Shown in pieces: positions 41,476 to 48,650 of a stretch of 64,000 nt of DNA. Each line of letters opens with the position of its first letter. Within the stretch, counting starts at the first letter, position 1. This stretch comes from Virgibacillus proomii (lineage in GTDB: Bacteria; Bacillota; Bacilli; Bacillales; Amphibacillaceae). The notes under the pieces are model-generated. The model had not been told where the DNA came from. It did no database searches and saw only the letters and a list, made by a program, of their open reading frames with translations. Location: positions 1,680,149 to 1,744,148 of the forward strand of contig NZ_FUFN01000010.1 in NCBI RefSeq assembly GCF_900162615.1, read 5' to 3'. The translations under genes and the position numbers were made by a program.

Positions 41476-42195
41476 TTGAGGACAATCAAATTACGCCTGC
41501 GTTTATGGTGGTATAAACTACAAATTAAACTTGGATTAAAATCAGATGAAATTTATTATATTGGTGGCAGTGAAGCACTACCGCCACCACTCACGAAAGA
41601 AGAAGAACAGGAATTATTAGGATTATTACCAAAAGGAGATAAATCGGCTCGGGCAATACTAATTGAGCGTAACTTAAGATTAGTCGTCTATATTGCTCGA
41701 AAATTTGAAAATACAGGTATTAATATTGAGGATCTCATTAGCATTGGCACGATTGGCCTTATTAAAGCAGTGAATACATTTAATCCCGAGAAAAAAATAA
41801 AATTAGCAACGTATGCGTCTAGGTGTATTGAAAATGAAATCTTAATGTACTTACGCCGAAATAATAAATTGAAATCAGAGGTTTCCTTCGATGAGCCATT
41901 AAATATAGATTGGGATGGGAATGAATTATTATTATCGGATGTACTAGGAACGGATGAAGATATTATTACAAGAGATTTAGAATCTGATGTTGATAAAAGC
42001 TTATTAAGAAAAGCATTATCTCAGCTTAATCCTCGAGAAAAACAAATTATGGAACTGCGTTTCGGTCTTGTTGGCGAAGAAGAAAAAACCCAAAAAGATG
42101 TTGCAAATATGTTGGGAATTTCTCAGTCTTATATTTCTCGATTAGAGAAAAAAATTATTCGCCGACTAAAAAAAGAATTTAATAAAATGGTCTAG
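41476..42195 (+). CDS. sigE: RNA polymerase sigma-E factor (precursor)
   Basis: First mother-cell sigma factor of sporulation. The 239-residue protein is nearly identical in length to the B. subtilis one, with a hydrophobic/basic pro-sequence (about 1-27) before YYIGGSEALPPPL, region 2 (ARAILIERNLRLVVYIARKF and GINIEDLISIGTIGLIKAV, about 60-105) and region 4 helix-turn-helix (KDVANMLGISQSYISRLEK, about 206-224). The start is TTG with AAAGGAGAGA upstream. Processing by the adjacent SpoIIGA removes the pro-sequence. Confidence 0.98.
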   Translation: MRTIKLRLRLWWYKLQIKLGLKSDEIYYIGGSEALPPPLTKEEEQELLGLLPKGDKSARAILIERNLRLVVYIARKFENTGINIEDLISIGTIGLIKAVNTFNPEKKIKLATYASRCIENEILMYLRRNNKLKSEVSFDEPLNIDWDGNELLLSDVLGTDEDIITRDLESDVDKSLLRKALSQLNPREKQIMELRFGLVGEEEKTQKDVANMLGISQSYISRLEKKIIRRLKKEFNKMV

Positions 42196-42250
42196 CCTTG
42201 TTGTTGTAAGTTTTCCTATGTTATTAAAAATTAGATAGAAATTTCCTTGT

Positions 42251-42280
42251 GCATAAAAACCTTTCCAGAGGGAGATACTG
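42251..42280 (+). promoter_or_regulatory. Sigma-F (forespore) promoter of sigG
   Basis: GCATA (42251-42255), 15 bases, GGAGATACTG (42271-42280) match the sigma-F patterns GYATA and GGNNANAHTR at every position with normal spacing. B. subtilis sigG is transcribed by sigma-F in the forespore; GCATA also fits the sigma-G -35, allowing autoregulation. Confidence 0.82.
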
Positions 42281-42319
42281 TCCATGAACAGCATCACCAA
42301 CTGGGAGGGTTGAACATAG

Positions 42320-43102
42320 ATGACAAGACATAAAGTTGAAATATGTGGTGTTGATACATCCAAGCTACCCGTATTGAAAAATGAAGAAATGCGGGAGCTA
42401 TTTAAGAAAATGCAACAAAATAATGATTTATCAGCTCGAGAAGAGTTGGTCAATGGAAATCTACGGTTAGTTTTAAGTGTGATACAACGATTTAATAATC
42501 GCGGCGAACATGTGGATGACTTATTTCAAGTAGGTTGTATCGGATTAATGAAATCTATTGATAATTTTGATTTATCCCATAACGTGAGATTTTCTACTTA
42601 TGCTGTTCCGATGATTATTGGGGAAATCAGAAGATATTTGCGAGATAATAATCCAATCCGCGTATCAAGATCTTTAAGAGATATTGCTTATAAAGCATTA
42701 CAAGTGAGAGAAAAATTAATAAGCAAATCTTCTAAAGAACCAACACCAATGGAAATTGCGGAGGAAATGGGGATACCCCACTCGGAGATTGTGTTTGCAC
42801 TAGATGCCATTCAAGATCCGGTATCATTATTTGAGCCAATTTATAATGACGGCGGTGATCCTATCTATGTAATGGATCAAATTAGCGATGATAGTGATAA
42901 GGATTCGACATGGTTGGACAAATTATCGTTAAAAGAGGGGATGCATCAATTAAATGAACGAGAAAAGATGATTTTAAATAAGCGCTTTTTTCAAGGAAAG
43001 ACACAGATGGAAGTGGCAGAGGAAATTGGTATTTCCCAAGCTCAAGTGTCACGATTGGAGAAAGCTGCTATCAAACAAATGAATAAACAAATGTTCGAAT
43101 AG
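42320..43102 (+). CDS. sigG: RNA polymerase sigma-G factor
   Basis: Late forespore sigma factor. The 260-residue protein starts MTRHKVEICGVDTSKLPVL as in B. subtilis; region 2 is about 35-105 (LRLVLSVIQRFNNRGEHVDD, FSTYAVPMIIGEIRRYLRDN), region 3 about 115-165 and region 4 about 205-255 with VAEEIGISQAQVSRLEKAA. The N-terminal part holds the CsfB/SpoIIAB-sensitive segment known for the family. GGGAGG lies before the ATG. A short ATG frame at 42284 upstream ends before the gene and is not supported. Terminator follows. Confidence 0.97.
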   Translation: MTRHKVEICGVDTSKLPVLKNEEMRELFKKMQQNNDLSAREELVNGNLRLVLSVIQRFNNRGEHVDDLFQVGCIGLMKSIDNFDLSHNVRFSTYAVPMIIGEIRRYLRDNNPIRVSRSLRDIAYKALQVREKLISKSSKEPTPMEIAEEMGIPHSEIVFALDAIQDPVSLFEPIYNDGGDPIYVMDQISDDSDKDSTWLDKLSLKEGMHQLNEREKMILNKRFFQGKTQMEVAEEIGISQAQVSRLEKAAIKQMNKQMFE

Positions 43103-43130
43103 AAGAACGTTTCAAGATTTATACGTGTTC

Positions 43131-43163
43131 AAGAGGAGGAAAACAGTTTGTTTCCTCCTTTTT
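43131..43163 (+). terminator. Intrinsic terminator after sigG
   Basis: Perfect stem GAGGAGGAAA / TTTCCTCC with a seven-base loop and five T, about 30 bases past the sigG stop. Confidence 0.9.
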
Positions 43164-43170
43164 CGCTGTC

Positions 43171-43656
43171 CTGAAAAGTAGCATCGTCTAGCTTAAGTGT
43201 CCAATCTGTAGCAAACTTCGATATCCTCTTGCAAATATGGCTCGAAGCAAAGGAAGCCGACTATAGCGGACTTGTCGCTCAGCTGTCGGCATACCCTTGT
43301 TAGGGGGCATGTTTTGCTTTATCCTGAACGTCAGCGAGACGTATTACTCTCATTTAAAAATCTGGTTATTATTTTACGAATCTTTATGAGAAAAACGGCT
43401 TCTGATTCGTTTGGTTGACAGGGCAAGAAAGACTTCTCGAATAAGCATCGCGATTTTTCAAGGGCAGAGTTGCTACTACAGCAATGCAGGCACGCAGAAG
43501 AAGTGTTCTTCTTTTTTCAAGGATAAGAAAAACTACGTCAACGATACATCGCGGTTTTCAAGGGTTTCATCTAGAAAGCACCCCTTGAATTTCACTTTTT
43601 CGTTAGAAGATCTGCCGTTTGTACGCTGCTAACCAAGCAATTTTAGCTTTTGTTCT
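43171..43656 (+). repeat. Composite C-B-D repeat unit (gap 43103-43767)
   Basis: A nearly complete composite: C (43171-43326: CATCGTCTAGCTTAAGTGTC, GCCGAC...GTCGGC hairpin, GGGGGCATGTTTTGC), decayed B 5' module (43327-43405), then D from TTCGTTTGGTTGACAGG with three blocks of the GCAATGC/GATACATCGCGG type, ending CAATTTTAGCTTTTGTTC. A 73-codon open frame inside is a by-product. It lies behind the sigG terminator. Confidence 0.7.
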
Positions 43657-43767
43657 GTTTGTAAGCCTTTACCATGTTGCTATAAAATATTCATATGTCT
43701 AAGTCTGAAATAGGACAAATAATACTTTACTTATGCATATACATGAGTATTAGGTGAGGTGAGAGCA

Positions 43768-44046
43768 ATGGTAAAATTATCAGAATTACAAGTAAAAGAA
43801 ATTATCATTATTAACAGCGGACGAAAGTTAGGGCATATCCATGACTTGGAGATTGATACGGATCGCGGAAAAATAGTTGCAATTATAGTTATTCCTCGTG
43901 ATAAAAAAACGTCTTTATTTGGGAAAGCGGAAGAAATAATTATTCATTGGGAGCAAATTGTACGTATTGGTTCTGATGTTATTTTAGTAAAAGATGTCGA
44001 TAGACCTAAACTATATTCCGAAACGGTTACTCATGGACAAAAGTAG
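43768..44046 (+). CDS. ylmC: YlmC/YmxH family PRC-barrel protein
   Basis: A 92-residue small beta-barrel protein of the YlmC/YmxH sporulation-associated family (PRC-barrel fold): MVKLSELQVKEIIIINSGRK, LGHIHDLEID (about 21-30), IVAIIVIPRDKKTSLFGKAEE (about 38-58) and WEQIVRIGSDVILV (about 64-77). Function unknown. GAGGTGA precedes the ATG; an in-frame GTG three codons upstream is unlikely. Located after sigG as in B. subtilis, with ylmA missing. Confidence 0.88.
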   Translation: MVKLSELQVKEIIIINSGRKLGHIHDLEIDTDRGKIVAIIVIPRDKKTSLFGKAEEIIIHWEQIVRIGSDVILVKDVDRPKLYSETVTHGQK

Positions 44047-44241
44047 CTATAGTCATGTTGTAAAAATCGAGCTTCTATTTTAGGATATTGTCTAGCGTTT
44101 GATCAATTATGAAAGTCTAAAACAAAGCTAACTTTAAACTTAAGATTCCTGATGTACAAACTATTTTCTTTATAGAAATTAAAAACAGTGTGTTTTTATG
44201 GTAAAATAAGAATTAATGCAACTTCTAATGGAGGTGTGAAA

Positions 44242-45051
44242 TTGAGTGAAGTATTTAAACAAAAGGAGACAACCTATTTACATATAGAAAAGTGGAAGCA
44301 ATTAAACGCTGACATCATCGCTGGATTTACAATGAGAAATGGCGGTATTAGCAAACCGCCATTTCATTCGTTAAATACCGGACTTCATGTAAAAGATGTA
44401 ACTTTAGATGTTGTTGAAAACAGAAAAGTTATTGCCTCGGAAATAGGCGTCCCACTTAGCAACTGGGTTTGTGCTGAACAGACTCACCAAACAAATGTGC
44501 ATTTTGTGACAGATTTGGATAAGGGCAAGGGTGCAATGGATTATTCATCTTCAATCAAAGCAACGGATGGGCTGATTACCAATAAACCAGGTATTTTATG
44601 TACGGCAGTTTTTGCTGATTGTGTGCCTTTATTTTTTTATGATCCGATTACATCTTCTATTGGAATTGCACATGCCGGATGGAAAGGAACGGTAAACAAA
44701 ATGGCTTCGCAAATGGTACAAGCTTTTGAAGCAGAAGGTGTGGAGCCGAGTGATTTGTTAGTAGCAGTTGGACCATGTATTTCCAAGGATTATTATGAAG
44801 TGGATCAACGGGTGGTTAGACATATTCCAGAGGATTATTGGGAAAAAGTTGTTTTTCCAAAAGAGAATAATCGATTTTTATTCGATATGAAACAGCTGCA
44901 TGTAGAAATTCTTTTACAAGCTGGGGTGTTACGTAATAATATAGAGGTAACAGAATATTGTACATATCGCGATGAAACACTATTTTTCTCACATCGCAGA
45001 GATCATGGTGAAACAGGGCGAATGTTAGGTTTTATTGGCTTATTGCCATGA
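44242..45051 (+). CDS. ylmD: YlmD, YfiH-type (multi-copper polyphenol oxidase family) protein
   Basis: A 269-residue protein of the YfiH/PgeF family (DUF152), shown in other organisms to have purine nucleoside phosphorylase or adenosine deaminase activity or to act in cell-wall precursor editing. The metal/active-site residues are seen: QTHQTNVHFV (about 78-87, His), FADCVPLFFYDP (about 127-138, Cys) and GIAHAGWKGTV (about 144-154, His). The start is TTG with GGAGGTG five bases upstream; longer frames lack a ribosome binding site. First gene of the ylmD-ylmG operon. Confidence 0.9.
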   Translation: MSEVFKQKETTYLHIEKWKQLNADIIAGFTMRNGGISKPPFHSLNTGLHVKDVTLDVVENRKVIASEIGVPLSNWVCAEQTHQTNVHFVTDLDKGKGAMDYSSSIKATDGLITNKPGILCTAVFADCVPLFFYDPITSSIGIAHAGWKGTVNKMASQMVQAFEAEGVEPSDLLVAVGPCISKDYYEVDQRVVRHIPEDYWEKVVFPKENNRFLFDMKQLHVEILLQAGVLRNNIEVTEYCTYRDETLFFSHRRDHGETGRMLGFIGLLP

Positions 45052-45069
45052 TTATACGAGAGGAGAGAA

Positions 45070-45747
45070 TTGGGTATCATGGATGTAGCAAGTAATCTAC
45101 AGACAGTCAAGCAAAATATCAGCGTTGCTTGTAAAAATAGTAATCGAAATCCACAAGATATCACGGTAATTGCAGTGACAAAATATGTTACAATAGAACG
45201 AACAGAAGAAACAATTCAAGCTGGGATAACAGATATTGGCGAGAACCGTTTGGAAGGTTTCCAAGAAAAATATCATCACTTTAAAGACCGAGCGAAATGG
45301 CACTTTATTGGAACGTTGCAAACTAGAAAGGTAAAAGATATCATTGATCAGATTGATGTACTGCATTCTTTAGACCGATTGTCCTTAGCTAAAGAAATAA
45401 ACAAGCGTGCAAGTAAGCAAATAGAATGTTTTGTGCAAGTAAATGTTAGCGGAGAAGCGTCAAAGCATGGTTTAAAACCAGAGGAAGTACTGCCATTTCT
45501 AGAAGAACTCAAAGCGTACCCAAAAATTCATGTAGTTGGACTGATGACAATGGCTCCACACATTGATGATAAAACGAAATTACGTTCTATATTTCGTGAA
45601 TTAGCTCAATTACGGGTTCAAGTTCAAAGAAAGCAATATGCTTATGCCCCGTGTAATTTCCTATCTATGGGAATGAGTAATGACTACTCAATTGCTATTG
45701 AGGAAGGTGCTACTCATGTTCGGATTGGAACAAATTTAGTAGGGTGA
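45070..45747 (+). CDS. ylmE: YlmE, YggS/PROSC-type PLP-binding protein
   Basis: Pyridoxal-5'-phosphate homeostasis protein, 225 residues, alanine-racemase-like barrel. The PLP lysine is in VIAVTKYV (about 33-40), followed by GENRLEGFQEKYH (about 57-69), WHFIGTLQTRKVK (about 77-89), CFVQVNVSGEASKHG (about 119-133) and SMGMSNDYSIAIEEGATHVRIG-type end. Start is uncertain: TTG at 45070 is four bases from GGAG, while the ATG at 45079 is 13 bases from it. Located 18 bases after ylmD in the ylm operon. Confidence 0.93.
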   Translation: MGIMDVASNLQTVKQNISVACKNSNRNPQDITVIAVTKYVTIERTEETIQAGITDIGENRLEGFQEKYHHFKDRAKWHFIGTLQTRKVKDIIDQIDVLHSLDRLSLAKEINKRASKQIECFVQVNVSGEASKHGLKPEEVLPFLEELKAYPKIHVVGLMTMAPHIDDKTKLRSIFRELAQLRVQVQRKQYAYAPCNFLSMGMSNDYSIAIEEGATHVRIGTNLVG

Positions 45748-45756
45748 GGTGTTGGA

Positions 45757-46182
45757 ATGAGCATTAAGAACAAAATTAAAAATTATTTTACGATGGAAGA
45801 TGAATACGAGTATGAATATGTCGATGCTAATGAGTTTGAAGTGGAACAAAAACAAGTAATGGATAAAAATAAGAATGTCGTTAATCTTACCAGCGTAAAT
45901 AACCCCACTTCTAAAGTTGTATTATGTGAACCAAGGACGTATAGTGAAGCACAGGAAATTGCCGATAATATCGTCAATCGCCGTGCAGTTATCATTAATT
46001 TACAACGTGTTGATAATCAGCAAGCAAAACGAATTGTTGATTTTCTAAGCGGAACTGTGTACGCGATTAATGGCGATATTCAAAAATTGGGAGCTAAAAC
46101 ATTTCTTTGTACACCAGACAATGTAAATGTTACAGGAACAATTACAGATTCCCTGGAAGACGAATTTGAAAAAGGATGGTAG
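45757..46182 (+). CDS. sepF: Cell division protein SepF
   Basis: Membrane-associated protein that aligns FtsZ filaments. The 141-residue protein has an N-terminal amphipathic membrane-targeting helix (MSIKNKIKNYFTMEDEYE), an acidic linker and the SepF domain (about 52-135: VLCEPRTYSEAQEIADNI, VINLQRVDNQQAKRIVDFLSG-type core, GDIQKLGAKTFLC). GAGGTG precedes the ATG, nine bases after ylmE. Counterpart of B. subtilis ylmF. Confidence 0.95.
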   Translation: MSIKNKIKNYFTMEDEYEYEYVDANEFEVEQKQVMDKNKNVVNLTSVNNPTSKVVLCEPRTYSEAQEIADNIVNRRAVIINLQRVDNQQAKRIVDFLSGTVYAINGDIQKLGAKTFLCTPDNVNVTGTITDSLEDEFEKGW

Positions 46183-46188
46183 TCATAC

Positions 46189-46455
46189 ATGGTTGAGTTA
46201 TTTAGGATATTGAATTTAGCATTATACGCTTATTCATATGCGATTATTATTTATATTTTTATGTCTTGGTTTCCTGGTGCTCGAGAGTCTACATTTGGAG
46301 AAATATTAGCGAAGATTTGCGAGCCTTACCTCGAACAATTTCGGAGATTTATACCACCATTGGGAATGATCGATTTTTCTCCGATTGTTGCCATATTTGT
46401 ATTGTACCTCGCACGAATAGGGTTACTGGAATTTTTTAAAATGTTTATTTATTAA
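46189..46455 (+). CDS. ylmG: YlmG, YggT family membrane protein
   Basis: An 88-residue protein with two helices (about 7-26 and 63-85) and the YggT loop WFPGARESTFGEIL, CEPYLEQFRRFIPPLGMIDFSP-type segment (about 43-64). YggT proteins are conserved beside sepF and linked to division or membrane organisation; the exact role is unknown. Six bases after the sepF stop; the ribosome binding site AAAGGATGG is in the sepF end. Confidence 0.93.
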   Translation: MVELFRILNLALYAYSYAIIIYIFMSWFPGARESTFGEILAKICEPYLEQFRRFIPPLGMIDFSPIVAIFVLYLARIGLLEFFKMFIY

Positions 46456-46548
46456 ACCAACATAGGTGATTGACCTGTTACAAATTATCAGCTTTTAGTG
46501 GTTGTAAGAAAGGTAGCAAACCAGAATTTTGATAACGGCTAACTTTTT

Positions 46549-46632
46549 AAAGTATAAAACTTTAGGGGTTATCGCATAAGAAAAACGATAGCTTTCTCCA
46601 TAAAGACTGGGCGATAAGCCAAGTTTCTCTAA
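46549..46632 (+). repeat. Degenerate repeat A copy 6 between ylmG and ylmH
   Basis: AAAGTATAAAACTTTAGGGG, CATAAGAAAAACGATAGC and a 3' hairpin ACTGGGCGATAAGCCAAG with TTTCTCTAA. The ACTATAGG end is lost, and no T-tract terminator lies before it, in contrast to intact copies. It sits inside a probable operon. Confidence 0.7.
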
Positions 46633-46689
46633 TATTTTTATGATACGTGCAAACGAGCAGGTGGAAATGAACCTTTTGGGAGTTACAAC

Positions 46690-47466
46690 ATGCAATTATA
46701 CCAACATTTTCGTAAAGAAGAAGAAACGTTTATCGATCAAGTTTTATCATGGAAGGAACTAGTAGAGCGTACCTTCCAACGAAAGCTCACTGACTTTTTG
46801 GATCCTCGTGAACAGCAGATAGTTAAGATGTTAATTGGTTCTAAGGATAGTGATTTACAACTGAGATTTGATGGAGGACATCCGTATACAGAACGAAAAC
46901 GGGTAGTTATTGCCCCTTTTTATGAAGAATTGAAGGAAGTGGACAGCGAGCTTTGTTTATTACAAGCAAGTTTTCAAACGAAATTTGTCCATTTAACTCA
47001 TCGTGATGTAATGGGAGCATGCTTATCGCTTGGAGTTAAACGAAAAAAGCTTGGTGATATGGATGTCAGTGATGGTAATGTGCAAATCATTGTTGCTTCT
47101 GAAATAGCCCCTTACGTGATGATGAACTTAACCATGATTAAACATGCAAGGATCCAGCTTAAACAGCGACCACTAACAGAATTAACGATCGTAAAGCCAA
47201 ACTGGCTGGAACAAGAAACAACAATTGCTTCTTTACGACTGGATGTAGTCGTAAAAGAAATCTACCGAGTCCCGAGAAAAGAGGCTGTTGGCTATATAAA
47301 TAAGCAATATGTCAAAGTCAATCATAAATTAGTAGATGATGCTGCTTTCATATTGCAGGAAGGAGATATGCTTTCCGTAAGAGGAAAGGGAAGAAGTAAA
47401 TTGATGCAAATTAAAGGGCGTACGAGAAAAGATAAGGTAAAAGTAACATTTGCAAGGTTAAAATAA
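46690..47466 (+). CDS. ylmH: YlmH, S4-domain RNA-binding protein
   Basis: A 258-residue protein with an N-terminal YlmH-specific region (about 1-175: FLDPREQQIVKMLIG, DVMGACLSLGVKRKKLGDM) and a C-terminal S4 RNA-binding domain (about 180-250: LRLDVVVKEIYRVPRKEAVGYI, VKVNHKLVDDAAFILQEGDMLSVRGKGR-type core). YlmH associates with 50S subunits in B. subtilis and takes part in ribosome quality control. GGGAG is before the ATG. Near divIVA as in B. subtilis. Confidence 0.94.
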   Translation: MQLYQHFRKEEETFIDQVLSWKELVERTFQRKLTDFLDPREQQIVKMLIGSKDSDLQLRFDGGHPYTERKRVVIAPFYEELKEVDSELCLLQASFQTKFVHLTHRDVMGACLSLGVKRKKLGDMDVSDGNVQIIVASEIAPYVMMNLTMIKHARIQLKQRPLTELTIVKPNWLEQETTIASLRLDVVVKEIYRVPRKEAVGYINKQYVKVNHKLVDDAAFILQEGDMLSVRGKGRSKLMQIKGRTRKDKVKVTFARLK

Positions 47467-47587
47467 TATTATTTTTGCAGGAATTAGGTCTTTTTTGTCG
47501 AATTAAATAATGTATGATTAATTTGTGAGAGTAGTTACCGATATTTTTAATATATGGAGCAATTAGTAAAACTAGGAGGTGGCTATA

Positions 47588-48091
47588 TTGCCATTAACAC
47601 CATTGGATATTCACAATAAGGAATTTACCAGAAGATATCGCGGGTATGATCAAGATGAAGTAAATGAATTTCTAGATCAAGTAATTAAAGATTATGAAAT
47701 GGTTATTCGTGAGAAAAAGGATTTACAAGAGCAAGTGGAACATTTACAAGAGAAGCTTGGTCATTTTACCAATATTGAAGAAACACTTAATAAATCGATT
47801 CTTATTGCTCAGGAAACAGCGGAAGAAATAAAAGGGAACGCAATGAAAGAATCAAAGTTAATTATTAAAGAAGCTGAAAAAAATGCAGATCGGATTATCA
47901 ATGAAGCATTAACAAAATCACGTCGAATTTCGATGGATGTAGAAGAATTAAAAAAGCAAGCTAAGGTATTCCGTACCCGATTAAAAATGCTCGTTGAAGC
48001 ACAACTAGAGATGATTGAAACAAATGACTGGGATCAACTATTTGACACAGCTTTAAATGAAGATCTTGAATTGGAGGAAAGTGAAACGTAA
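47588..48091 (+). CDS. divIVA: Septum site-determining protein DivIVA
   Basis: Coiled-coil protein that binds negatively curved membrane at septa and poles and recruits MinJ and chromosome-anchoring proteins. The 167-residue protein has the N-terminal lipid-binding domain (PLTPLDIHNKEFTRRYRGYD, DEVNEFLDQVIKDYE, 1-50) and a long coiled coil (about 50-150) with HFTNIEETLNKSILIAQE. The start is TTG with AGGAGGTG seven bases upstream, giving the family N-terminus; a GTG three codons before overlaps the ribosome binding site. Confidence 0.96.
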   Translation: MPLTPLDIHNKEFTRRYRGYDQDEVNEFLDQVIKDYEMVIREKKDLQEQVEHLQEKLGHFTNIEETLNKSILIAQETAEEIKGNAMKESKLIIKEAEKNADRIINEALTKSRRISMDVEELKKQAKVFRTRLKMLVEAQLEMIETNDWDQLFDTALNEDLELEESET

Positions 48092-48094
48092 GCC

Positions 48095-48123
48095 TTGACG
48101 TTAACTTGGATTTTACATATAAT
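48095..48123 (+). promoter_or_regulatory. Sigma-A promoter of ileS
   Basis: TTGACG (48095-48100), 17 bases, TATAAT (48118-48123). It begins within four bases of the divIVA stop and reads into the T-box leader. Confidence 0.85.
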
Positions 48124-48130
48124 TCATAAC

Positions 48131-48433
48131 ACAGATATATTTCTCGCTATATAAATCGAGATTTATCAAATTTTACTTAAAATGGAATTATTAATAGGAA
48201 AGCATGGAAAGAGACAGTACAAAAGCGGATTGTTGCTCAAGCGAATCAGGGGTTGGTGAGAGCCTGATGCAGACTAGCTTTTAGAAGATCACTCTTGAGC
48301 TGTCATTATGAAGAAAGTAGTAATGACCGGGTTATTCCCGTTATAAATATCGAGTGAATATGGATGGAACCATATTTATAAGGGTGGTACCGCGAGTCTT
48401 CTCGTCCCTTTTGGGATGGGGAAGGCTTTTTTG
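48131..48433 (+). ncRNA. T-box leader of ileS (tRNA-Ile sensing)
   Basis: A T-box riboswitch that reads through when uncharged tRNA-Ile binds. Seen: stem I closed by GCTCAAG (about 48235-48241) with CTTGAGC (48294-48300), specifier ATC (Ile) at 48288-48290 beside the GAAG bulge, the T-box core AGGGTGGTACCGCG (48381-48394) whose TGGT pairs with the tRNA acceptor end, and a terminator GTCTTCTCGTCCC/GGGATGGGGAAGGC with six T ending near 48433. An A repeat follows between the terminator and the gene. Confidence 0.93.
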
Positions 48434-48523
48434 TACTATAGGAAAGTATAAAACTTTAGGGTTTATTGTATAAGAAAAAATTACAGCTTTCGCTAAAGAC
48501 TTGGCGACAAGCCAAGTTTTCTA
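48434..48523 (+). repeat. Repeat family A, copy 7 (after the ileS T-box terminator)
   Basis: A 90-bp A copy starting right after the T-box terminator (TTTTTTGTACTATAGG) and ending in the CTTGGCGACAAGCCAAG hairpin with TTTTCTA. Because it lies on the read-through transcript before ileS, its terminator-like 3' hairpin must be passed for ileS expression. Confidence 0.9.
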
Positions 48524-48650
48524 ATATGTTAAGACAGTAAAAACTAGAAATTTTCTGCATCAAAAGCCGGTACAAGAAAATTATTAAACTGGATGAAGGG
48601 CTTTACAAATGGAAGCCTTTTTCGATAGATAGTTTAAGGAGGAAGCAAAG

